Source: Streptomyces justiciae (GTDB lineage: Bacteria > Actinomycetota > Actinomycetes > Streptomycetales > Streptomycetaceae). From it: a DNA stretch of 64,000 nt. The position numbers and the translations under genes were made by a program. Positions 57,876 to 64,000 of this stretch are shown one piece after another. The stretch lies in NCBI RefSeq assembly GCF_015163075.1, contig NZ_JADDXU010000003.1, forward strand, positions 310,001-374,000, given 5' to 3'. Position 1 is the stretch's first letter, and each line of letters opens with the position of its first letter. The notes below the pieces were generated by a model. It made no database searches. It saw only the letters and a program-made list of their open reading frames with translations, and was not told the origin of the DNA.

Positions 57876-59927
57876 TTAGCCGGAGACGGACCGCTCCGCG
57901 GAAGCCGCCCGCCGCGTCTGCTGGCCGCCCTCCAGATGCGCCACCACGGTCCCGTGGAAGCGGGTCACCGCGTCGTTCACGCTGCGGATGAAGCCCGACT
58001 CGGCGTTGCCACGGCCGCTCCCCATGCCCTTGAACAGGGACAACCGGAAGCCGGTGATCTGAAGGCCGTTCTTCGGCAGCATGTCCCCGGGTTCCGGGCG
58101 CAGCCGCTCCAGGGTGCTTCTGGGTCCCCCTGTCTCCCCTTCGACAAGCGTCTCGACATGCAGGTCGGCGGGGGCCTCGGCGAGGCGTCGCACGAGCCGT
58201 TTCGCCCAGGTCAGGGGATAGCCCTGAGTGGGTGCGGGGATCTCGACGGAGGTGCGGATACGCCCCGTCCGCAGATCAGCGGTGACGGCGAGAACGCCGG
58301 GCGTTCCTTCGATGCGCAGCTCCGCCTGAAGTCGGCCTTCGAGGCAGAGCTGGTCGGCAAGGCGTGTGCGGAGGGCACCGGGATCGACTCCGCGTCGGGA
58401 CCGCTGGACGGGCAGCACCTTCTGGCCGAGTTCACCGCCGAGCCCGAGACAGACCTGCCGAATCAGCCGCTCCCAGCTCTCCACCACCTCCAGGGCACGC
58501 GCGTCTCCCTGGCACAGGGTCTCGTCGTCGATGCCGTTGCGCACGGGGACCCAGGCCGGACCCATGTTCTGGAAGCCGTGGCATCCGGAGTTCTCGTGCT
58601 GGAGGTAGTGGAGCAGTTCCTGGAGCAGCCAGGCGTGCGCCATGTTGCTGACGCCCTCGTGCCGGATCAGCATCTGGGCCTGATGGGTCACCTCGGCCCA
58701 GGACAGATGCCACAGCGCCACCTTGTGCTTGCGCCGCCCGTCGATCTTGACGTCGACCAGGGGACTGCCTTCCAGCGCCACGTCGTTCGACAGCGTGATC
58801 ACCGCCTCATAGCCGCGGCGCGCGGCGATGTCCATGTACGCCTGGACCTGCTCGGCCTTGAGGGCGTTGCCGTTGGTCTTCGTCTCGACCAGCGCCGTCC
58901 ACAGCTTGCCGGCCCGCTCGACGCGGATGACACCGTCAGGGCGGCGCGGGGTGTCACCGTGCGGCAGGGACACCTCGGTGAACGTCTCCATACGGCCCGC
59001 CGGTGCTCCGAACGCGGCGGTGAGCCGCCTGCCGAACTCCGGAATCTGCGCCATCACCGACAACAGCACCGACGTGGCCCGCATTTCCCGGTCCCGGTCG
59101 CTCTTGAGCGCGGAAACCGGAAAGAGCCTCGCGTCCTTCCACGAGTCGTTCTCCGCCAGCGACTTCTTGGCCGCCTTCGGCAGCGTGACCTTCTTCTTGG
59201 CGGTACGGGGCCGGGCCGACGCCTTCTTCGGCTCCGCGTCATCGGCGGGCGTCCGCGGCGCGGGAACCGCCTCCAGCGGCACCGCGGATGCACGGTCCTC
59301 GGCGGGGGTCACGGGTGCGGTGTCCGTGGACTCTTCGTCCGCCACGTCCGCCACGTCCGCCGGGGTCTCCTCCGTGGCCGCGTCGTCATCGATGTCAACG
59401 CCGAAGTCCGTTGCCAGACCGGCCAGTCCGGTGGCGTATCCCTGGCCCACCGCCCGGATCTTCCAGACGCCGTCGCGGCGGTAGAGCTCACCGAAGATGA
59501 AGGCGCTCACCGCGCCCGCGTCCTCGATGGCGAAGCGGAGCAGGCCCTCGCCGGAGCCGTCGGCCAACGTCAGTTGCAGATCGTCGAGTTCGCCGAAATG
59601 GGCCCCGCCGTAACGGCTCGCGGCCACCACGATCCGTTCGACGTCGTCCGGGATCGCGGTCAGGTCGAATCCGATCCGGTCCTGGTTCCCGCCCCCTGTG
59701 GGCGTCTTGCCCAGCAGCTGCACGCTCCCGTCAGCGGCCACCGGATTGTTGTAGAAGTAGAAGTCCCCGTCGCTGCGCACCTTGCCGTTGCCGTCCAGCA
59801 GCAGCACGGACACATCGGCGTCGCCCTCACCCGTGGAACTCGTCCAGTCCAGACTCACGATCACCGAGTCGACGCTCTCGCTGAGCGCCGCCAGACCTAC
59901 GTTGGCCCCCTTGACCAACTCGTACAT
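57876..59927 (-). CDS. TerD-domain protein fused to a PD-(D/E)XK-like nuclease domain
   Basis: A 683-residue protein. Residues 1-180 are a TerD domain (MYELVKGANVGLAAL..., SVIVSLDWTSSTGEGDADVS, LLLDGNGKVRSDGDFYFYNN with the calcium-binding acidic cluster). A Pro/Ala/Glu-rich linker (about 180-255) leads to a C-terminal region in which RPDGVIRV (Asp331), ALVETK (Glu348, Lys350) and EQVQAYMDIA (Gln360) form the PD-(D/E)XK nuclease pattern. The last 300 residues are of unknown fold. TerD proteins act in stress and phage-related responses; the fused nuclease suggests a defence effector, which is inference. The GGGGGTGGG upstream of 59927 is the ribosome-binding site. Confidence 0.8.
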   Translation of the reverse strand: MYELVKGANVGLAALSESVDSVIVSLDWTSSTGEGDADVSVLLLDGNGKVRSDGDFYFYNNPVAADGSVQLLGKTPTGGGNQDRIGFDLTAIPDDVERIVVAASRYGGAHFGELDDLQLTLADGSGEGLLRFAIEDAGAVSAFIFGELYRRDGVWKIRAVGQGYATGLAGLATDFGVDIDDDAATEETPADVADVADEESTDTAPVTPAEDRASAVPLEAVPAPRTPADDAEPKKASARPRTAKKKVTLPKAAKKSLAENDSWKDARLFPVSALKSDRDREMRATSVLLSVMAQIPEFGRRLTAAFGAPAGRMETFTEVSLPHGDTPRRPDGVIRVERAGKLWTALVETKTNGNALKAEQVQAYMDIAARRGYEAVITLSNDVALEGSPLVDVKIDGRRKHKVALWHLSWAEVTHQAQMLIRHEGVSNMAHAWLLQELLHYLQHENSGCHGFQNMGPAWVPVRNGIDDETLCQGDARALEVVESWERLIRQVCLGLGGELGQKVLPVQRSRRGVDPGALRTRLADQLCLEGRLQAELRIEGTPGVLAVTADLRTGRIRTSVEIPAPTQGYPLTWAKRLVRRLAEAPADLHVETLVEGETGGPRSTLERLRPEPGDMLPKNGLQITGFRLSLFKGMGSGRGNAESGFIRSVNDAVTRFHGTVVAHLEGGQQTRRAASAERSVSG

Positions 59928-60110
59928 GCAACCCACCCCCCAGCAGGGCACGTCACACGCGAATCACCAGCCCCCGCCCACCGTCGGTTGATCCGTCGTG
60001 ACGTGCTGCAACTTTCAACGCACGTCGGAACTCTAGTACTCGATCAGGCCCGCCACCCCAAGCCCGCCGCAATCGACGCAACACGCACCGCCGGTGATCG
60101 CGCCCCGCCC
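59928..60110. other. Intergenic region without gene
   Basis: It holds the promoter of the TerD fusion gene; nothing else is apparent. Confidence 0.4.
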
Positions 60111-61097
60111 CTACCCCAACCCCCGTACCCGCCCCACCGCCTCCGCCAGATACTCCCGCGTCCAGGCGACATGCCCCGTGTCGTCCGTGGCGCGGGGGCC
60201 GTCCTCGATGACCAGGATCAGGCCCAGGTAGAGCTGGTAGAGGGCGAGGCGGTGGTGGAGGGTGGGGGTGAAGTTCAGGGTGCCGCCGGCTTCGACGTAG
60301 CCGGTGACCACCTCGCTGTCCGGGGTGGCGTCGCCGCCGAAGGCCAGGGAGATCAGTTCGGCCGCCGGGTCGCCCCAGAAGGCGCGTTCGTGGTCGATGA
60401 GGCCGGTGATACGAGGGTGATCGCCGCCGTTGACGAAGACGTTGCCGGGCCAGAGGTCGAAGTGGACCAGGCGGGGTTCGGTGACCTCGTCGAGCGCGTA
60501 GCCGCCCTCGGCCACCAACTTCCTGATCGTGTCCGGCTCTTCGGGGAGCTCCGAGTTCCAGCGGGCCGCGTCCTCCAGCAGCGCCTCCACCATCAGCGTG
60601 AACGCCGTCCGCCAGTCCGGCGCCGACAGTCCCGACTCGGGTGCCGGGTAGCCAAAGCGGCCGTCCTCGGACACCAGGGTGTTCAAGCGGGCGGTGACCG
60701 CGCCCAGTTCGCGGCGCAGGGTGCTGGTGGTGGCCGGGGAGAGGGTCTTGGCCACCTTGTCCCAGGGGGTGCCCTCCAGGAGGGAGACCATGAGGAACTC
60801 GTCGTCGGCGTAGAGGAGTTCGGGGCCGGGTACGTGTCCCTCCGGGAGCTCCTTCAGGCGGCGGTAGACCATCGCCTCGGTCGCCATGATCCCCCGCTCG
60901 TACCGCAGCACCGGCACCTCCGGCAGCGGAGCGAGCTTCACGATCGCGGCGCGGCCGTCGTCGAGGCGGACACGGTAGGCCGTGTTGTAGCAGCCGTCGG
61001 TCAGCTCGGCCTCCAGTCGGCCCCCGATCCCGGCCGAGTCCCGCAGCAGGGCGTCGAGGTCGGCGGGGGACAGGCGGCGTTTGGTCTGACTCTGCAT
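60111..61097 (-). CDS. Aminoglycoside phosphotransferase family kinase
   Basis: A 328-residue APH-fold kinase: IVKLAP holds the ATP Lys, the catalytic loop is LVHFDLWPGNVFVNGG (HxDxxxxN with D as base), and the metal motif is GLIDHERAFWGDP. The rest is the helical C-lobe. APH-fold proteins phosphorylate small alcohols such as antibiotics, choline or sugars; the substrate cannot be told. Upstream at 61151-61164 is a perfect CebR box, so it may belong to the cello-oligosaccharide regulon and phosphorylate a sugar. Confidence 0.86.
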   Translation of the reverse strand: MQSQTKRRLSPADLDALLRDSAGIGGRLEAELTDGCYNTAYRVRLDDGRAAIVKLAPLPEVPVLRYERGIMATEAMVYRRLKELPEGHVPGPELLYADDEFLMVSLLEGTPWDKVAKTLSPATTSTLRRELGAVTARLNTLVSEDGRFGYPAPESGLSAPDWRTAFTLMVEALLEDAARWNSELPEEPDTIRKLVAEGGYALDEVTEPRLVHFDLWPGNVFVNGGDHPRITGLIDHERAFWGDPAAELISLAFGGDATPDSEVVTGYVEAGGTLNFTPTLHHRLALYQLYLGLILVIEDGPRATDDTGHVAWTREYLAEAVGRVRGLG

Positions 61098-61150
61098 GGG
61101 GCCACTCTTCCAATCCGGGGCGCTTTCGGACAGCGGAGGGGCCAGCCGTC

Positions 61151-61164
61151 TGGGAGCGCTCCCA
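61151..61164. promoter_or_regulatory. Perfect CebR box
   Basis: TGGGAGCGCTCCCA is the exact 14-bp palindrome bound by CebR, the LacI-type cellobiose/cellotriose sensor of Streptomyces. It lies 54 nt upstream of the APH-family kinase start. Confidence 0.8.
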
Positions 61165-61229
61165 AGATGCCTACCGGGTCACCCGTACGTCAAGGGTGAC
61201 CGAGCGGCTCACAGCAACCGACAGCTCAG

Positions 61230-62288
61230 TCATGGCAGTTCGACCTTCACCTGCCCCGCCAACGCCCGCAGAAAGTCCCCCGCGTCGAACATCTCCCCCG
61301 CCGACACCACACCCGCCCCGACCTCGGTCCGCCCCGTCAGCACCCGCTCCGTCGCCTCCACCACCAGCGGTGCCGTGACGGCGTAGATGTCCCGGCCCCG
61401 CGCCACCGCCCGCCGCTCCTCCCCACCGGACCGCACCACCACATCCACCAGGAATGTCTGCGCAGATCGCCCCGAACCGTCCCCGTCCCCGTCCCCGTCC
61501 GCCGCGACCGGTGCCGGAGTCTCCGGCGACGACAGGTCCCTCGCCGCCTCCACCGTCATGTACGTCCGCACCTCGGGGATCGGCAGATGGCTCGGGACCG
61601 TCACCACGTCGGCCATCGTGAACTCCCCGATGACCTGCCGCGCCCCCATCGGCTCCGGGAACGCCCACTCCAGCACCGGCGCCGCGTCGTCCCGGTACTC
61701 CAGCCGCCCCCCGCTGAACCGCACCCGCCGCCCGTCCCGCCGCCCCCGCGACACCTCGCCCGCGATCCGCGTCCCCGGCGTCGGGTGCCAGCTGTTCAGG
61801 CCGTACGCGACATGCGCCTCGTCGGCCGCCGTCCACTCCCCCATCGCGGCCGTGGCGAGCAGGTCGCCGAGCCCGCCGTAGAACGCCATCGCGGGCACCA
61901 CCGGCACGCCCGCCGCACGGGCGCGGTCCGCGAAGTGGGCGAAGGTGTCGGCGTTGGCCTCGATCTCCGCCGCCACGTCCAGGTAGGGAATCCGGGCACG
62001 CAGCGCCGCCTCGATCAACGGCGCGGCGGTCGTCGCGAACGGCCCGGCGCAGTTGATCACGGCCGCCGCGCCGGCCAGCGCACGGTCCAGCGAGGCCGGG
62101 TCGTCCACCGACGCCGGACGCGCCTCCACGTCGTACTCGACGGACATCGCCTTCAGTCGCACGGCGTCGCGACCGGAGAGCAGCGGCACGAAGCCGCGCG
62201 CGATCAGTTCCTGCACCACGAAGCGCCCGGTGTGCCCGTACGCGCCGAACACCGCGACCGTCCGTCCCGCTGCTGCTTCCGCTCCCAT
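61230..62288 (-). CDS. Saccharopine-dehydrogenase-like NADP-binding protein
   Basis: A 352-residue protein: the N-terminal Rossmann motif TVAVFGAYGHTGRFVVQELIARG (about 8-30), AAAVINCAGPFATTAAPLIEAAL with the family's NCAGPF, and IPYLDVAAE. It carries a low-complexity Asp/Gly insertion (DGDGDGDGSG, about 288-297), with no role evident. These are not lysine-pathway enzymes but reductases of lipid-like substrates. It starts at ATG 62288 and is divergent from the AraC-type regulator, across 105 nt. Confidence 0.83.
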   Translation of the reverse strand: MGAEAAAGRTVAVFGAYGHTGRFVVQELIARGFVPLLSGRDAVRLKAMSVEYDVEARPASVDDPASLDRALAGAAAVINCAGPFATTAAPLIEAALRARIPYLDVAAEIEANADTFAHFADRARAAGVPVVPAMAFYGGLGDLLATAAMGEWTAADEAHVAYGLNSWHPTPGTRIAGEVSRGRRDGRRVRFSGGRLEYRDDAAPVLEWAFPEPMGARQVIGEFTMADVVTVPSHLPIPEVRTYMTVEAARDLSSPETPAPVAADGDGDGDGSGRSAQTFLVDVVVRSGGEERRAVARGRDIYAVTAPLVVEATERVLTGRTEVGAGVVSAGEMFDAGDFLRALAGQVKVELP

Positions 62289-62393
62289 GACGCCCCCAAC
62301 TTCCTCACCGGCTGATCCGTCGACGACCATCCTGGGCGGCGCGCACACCGCAGCGTGAGTGTCCGGAACGACACGCCCCATACAATTACGGAC

Positions 62394-63374
62394 ATGACCG
62401 CCGTCGCCCTCGCCGTCACCGACGGCATGCTGCACTTCGAGCTGTCCCTGGCGTACGAGGTGTTCGGCGCCGTGCCGGACGGGGTGACCGTCCCCTGGTA
62501 CGACGTCACCGTCTGCGGCTCGGCGCCGGTCCGGGTCGGCCGGTTCCGGCTCGAACCCGATCACGGCCTCGACCGTCTCCGCGACGCCGACACCGTGATC
62601 GTGCCGGGCTGGGCGGACGTCGACGTGGACCCGCCCGCCGAGCTGGTCGAGGCGGTGCGCGCGGCGCATGCGGCGGGGGCGCGGGTGGCCTCGCTGTGTA
62701 CGGGCGCGTTCGTGCTGGCCGCCGCTGGTCTGCTGGACGGCAGGCGCGCGACCACGCACTGGGCGCACACCGAGGAGCTCGCCGCCCGCCATCCCGAGGT
62801 GGAGGTCGACCCGGACGTCCTCTACGTCGACAACGGCAGCGTCCTCACCTCCGCCGGGAAGGCCGCGGCGATGGACCTGTGCCTGCATCTCGTACGACTC
62901 GACCACGGATCGTCGGTCGCCAACGCCGCCGCCCGCCGTCTCGTCGTACCCCCGCACCGGGCGGGCGGTCAGGCGCAGTTCGTCGCCGCGCCCGTGCCCG
63001 CCCGCGACGACCACCCGCTCGCCGCACTCCTGCCCTGGGTGATCGAACGCCTGGACCAGCCGCTGACCGTGACGGACCTGGCCCGCCGGGCCGGGATGAG
63101 CTCACGTCACCTCACCCGCCACTTCCGGGCGGCCACCGGCACCACCCCGTTGCAGTGGCTGCTGACCCAACGCATCCGCCGCGCCCAGGAGTTGCTGGAG
63201 ACCACCGACGACGGCATCGACGCCATCGCGACCGCGACGGGCATGGGCACGGCGACGACCCTGCGCCGCCACTTCCACCGCACGGTCGGCGTCCCCCCGG
63301 ACAGCTACCGCCGCACCTTCCGCACCCGTCCCGCCACCGCCCAGAAGTCACCTACGGGGACAATGGGCGCATGA
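62394..63374 (+). CDS. GlxA-type AraC family regulator
   Basis: A 326-residue protein. An N-terminal DJ-1/PfpI-like domain (about 1-170) has LCTGAFVLAAAGLLDGRRAT, with Cys at the nucleophile elbow, and a C-terminal pair of AraC HTHs (about 215-315) has LTVTDLARRAGMSSRHLTRHF and DDGIDAIATATGMGTATTLRRHF. The DJ-1-like part senses an unknown molecule. TACAAT, 7 nt before the ATG, suggests a near-leaderless transcript. It overlaps the ABM gene by ATGA at 63371-63374 and is divergent from the saccharopine-like reductase, a likely target. Confidence 0.88.
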   Translation: MTAVALAVTDGMLHFELSLAYEVFGAVPDGVTVPWYDVTVCGSAPVRVGRFRLEPDHGLDRLRDADTVIVPGWADVDVDPPAELVEAVRAAHAAGARVASLCTGAFVLAAAGLLDGRRATTHWAHTEELAARHPEVEVDPDVLYVDNGSVLTSAGKAAAMDLCLHLVRLDHGSSVANAAARRLVVPPHRAGGQAQFVAAPVPARDDHPLAALLPWVIERLDQPLTVTDLARRAGMSSRHLTRHFRAATGTTPLQWLLTQRIRRAQELLETTDDGIDAIATATGMGTATTLRRHFHRTVGVPPDSYRRTFRTRPATAQKSPTGTMGA

Positions 63375-63715
63375 GCATCGTGAAGATCAACGTCCTCACC
63401 GTCCCCGAAGAGCAGCGCGAGGTCCTGGAGAAGCGGTTCGCCGCGCGGGCGGGGGCGGTGGAGGGCTCGGACGGGTTCGAGTGGTTCGAGCTGCTGCGCC
63501 CGGTGGAGGGCACCGACACCTACCTCGTGTACACGCGCTGGCGCAGCGAGGAGGACTTCGACAAGTGGATGGCGGGGATGGGGCGCGCCTCGCACGGCGG
63601 TGGCGGTGGCGGTGGCGCGGAGGGCGGCGAGCGGCCGAAGCCGGCTGCCACCGGGGCGACGCTGTGGTCCTTCGAGGTGGTGCAGCAGGCGGCGCCCAAG
63701 GCCGAGGACAGCTGA
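63371..63715 (+). CDS. Antibiotic biosynthesis monooxygenase-fold protein
   Basis: A 114-residue protein: MSIVKINVLTVPEEQREVLE, ARAGAVEGSDGFEWFELLRP, TYLVYTRWRSEEDFDKWM and a Gly-rich loop, then WSFEVVQQ. This is the ABM dimeric alpha-beta barrel, with the family's E-x-F-x-x-W helix. Homologues of this length include haem-degrading proteins (MhuD/IsdG-like), whose His/Asn-Trp residues may be hinted at here, but that is not certain. Co-translated with the GlxA-type regulator. Confidence 0.82.
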   Translation: MSIVKINVLTVPEEQREVLEKRFAARAGAVEGSDGFEWFELLRPVEGTDTYLVYTRWRSEEDFDKWMAGMGRASHGGGGGGGAEGGERPKPAATGATLWSFEVVQQAAPKAEDS

Positions 63716-63776
63716 TCGAGAAGTACCCCTGGTCCGTTGAGTTCATGGTCATGAACGGCAATCACGTACACGTCTA

Positions 63777-63805
63777 TTGACGCGTACACAGCAGGCCCTT
63801 ACGGT
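63777..63805 (+). promoter_or_regulatory. Promoter with consensus -35 and -10
   Basis: TTGACG (63777-63782), a 17-nt spacer, then TACGGT (63800-63805). It matches the main vegetative promoter class and stands before the secreted protein gene at 63919. Confidence 0.6.
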
Positions 63806-63810
63806 CCGGA

Positions 63811-63822
63811 GAAAGCGCTTTC
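63811..63822. promoter_or_regulatory. LacI-family operator
   Basis: GAAAGCGCTTTC is a perfect 12-bp palindrome centred on CG, typical of LacI regulators of sugar-utilisation genes. It sits just downstream of the -10, where binding would block transcription. Confidence 0.7.
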
Positions 63823-63918
63823 CCCTCTCTGGAAGAGGTGCGCGCGACGTGGCGTGTTCATTCACGCGAACCGCCACGTTGCCACACCCAACCCGCGACA
63901 GAAAGGGCACGGCCCCCC

Positions 63919-64000
63919 ATGACCAAGTTCTCCGGTCCCCGTACGAGACCCATAGCCGCCGCATCCGCGGTCGCGACCGTCGGCCTCCTCGCCGGCACCC
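63919..64000 (+). CDS. Secreted protein, N-terminal end only
   Basis: The first 27 codons read MTKFSGPRTRPIAAASAVAT followed by VGLLAGT, a signal peptide (basic start, hydrophobic helix), cut by the window edge. The LacI-type operator and promoter upstream suggest a sugar-binding protein or an extracellular glycosidase. The family cannot be told. Confidence 0.7.
   Translation, partial: MTKFSGPRTRPIAAASAVATVGLLAGT

Overview
This window is a piece of Streptomyces chromosome. The evidence is the very high GC content with strong third-position G/C bias, a pSAM2-like integrative element, AfsA/ScbR-type gamma-butyrolactone genes, SARP/AfsR, Scr1/DUF397 and DUF6479 families, and several probably leaderless genes with a TAG(C/G)GT-like -10 just before the start codon.

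Positions 1-13163 hold most of an actinomycete integrative and conjugative element (AICE). From the right end of its core leftward (minus strand) come a SCO3933-like small regulator, TraB (FtsK-type DNA translocase), four small transfer/spread proteins, SpdD, the rolling-circle initiator RepSA, excisionase and a tyrosine integrase cut by the window edge. A KorSA-type GntR repressor, a frameshifted Nudix gene, a GHKL ATP-binding protein and a hypothetical protein follow on the right. Five copies of an ACTCGTCTA-type operator tie the core into one repressor regulon. The right boundary is a 48-nt 3' fragment of tRNA-Gly(CCC), the expected attR. Between the core and attR lies cargo of lower GC: a 553-aa Sll1717-like P-loop ATPase, a 168-nt imperfect palindrome, a Vsr endonuclease remnant, a decayed tRNA-like fragment, a membrane protein, a 113-aa hypothetical protein and a DUF6928 protein. 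This looks like the remains of a defence island.

Positions 13200-41450 are mostly ordinary chromosome: an SRPBCC secreted protein, a quinone-oxidoreductase/TetR divergent pair with a palindromic operator, a cold-shock protein, and a MerR-like regulator. A deletion scar joins C-terminal fragments of an Lrp/AsnC regulator and an amino-acid decarboxylase. Next is a second-copy respiratory module (ctaD with an in-frame TAA, ctaF, qcrB), then secreted and lipoprotein genes, a NodB deacetylase, an epimerase and a two-component system. A four-gene glycosyltransferase/methyltransferase/molybdopterin oxidoreductase/membrane-protein neighbourhood follows, then DUF3500, a Scr1/DUF397 pair, a frameshifted AfsR-like regulator, an amidase-like protein and a GH97 glycosidase.

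Positions 41430-57300 are a compact biosynthetic and signalling cluster without a megasynthase. It has two ScbR-like receptors, an AfsA homologue, a flavin-dependent hydroxylase, MerR, acyl-CoA carboxylase beta and epsilon subunits, an MFS exporter, a tautomerase, an SDR that lacks its catalytic Tyr/Lys, a TetR, a second single-domain AfsA-like protein, an ABM-like protein, an unrecognised 297-aa protein, a FabH-like ketosynthase, and two phosphatase-like proteins (IMPase and HAD). Four near-identical autoregulatory elements (core ATTCCTTCGTGAAGGTAT or close to it) sit before its transcription units. A second operator family (AACCAACTAGATGGTT, two pairs) flanks the TetR sub-operon. The likely product is a butyrolactone/butenolide-type or other small acyl-derived molecule, controlled by its own signal.

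Positions 57370-64000 contain a VOC protein, a TerD domain fused to a PD-(D/E)XK-like nuclease domain, an APH-family kinase with a perfect CebR box upstream, a saccharopine-dehydrogenase-like protein, a GlxA-type AraC regulator with an ABM protein, and the start of a secreted protein behind a promoter with a LacI-type operator.
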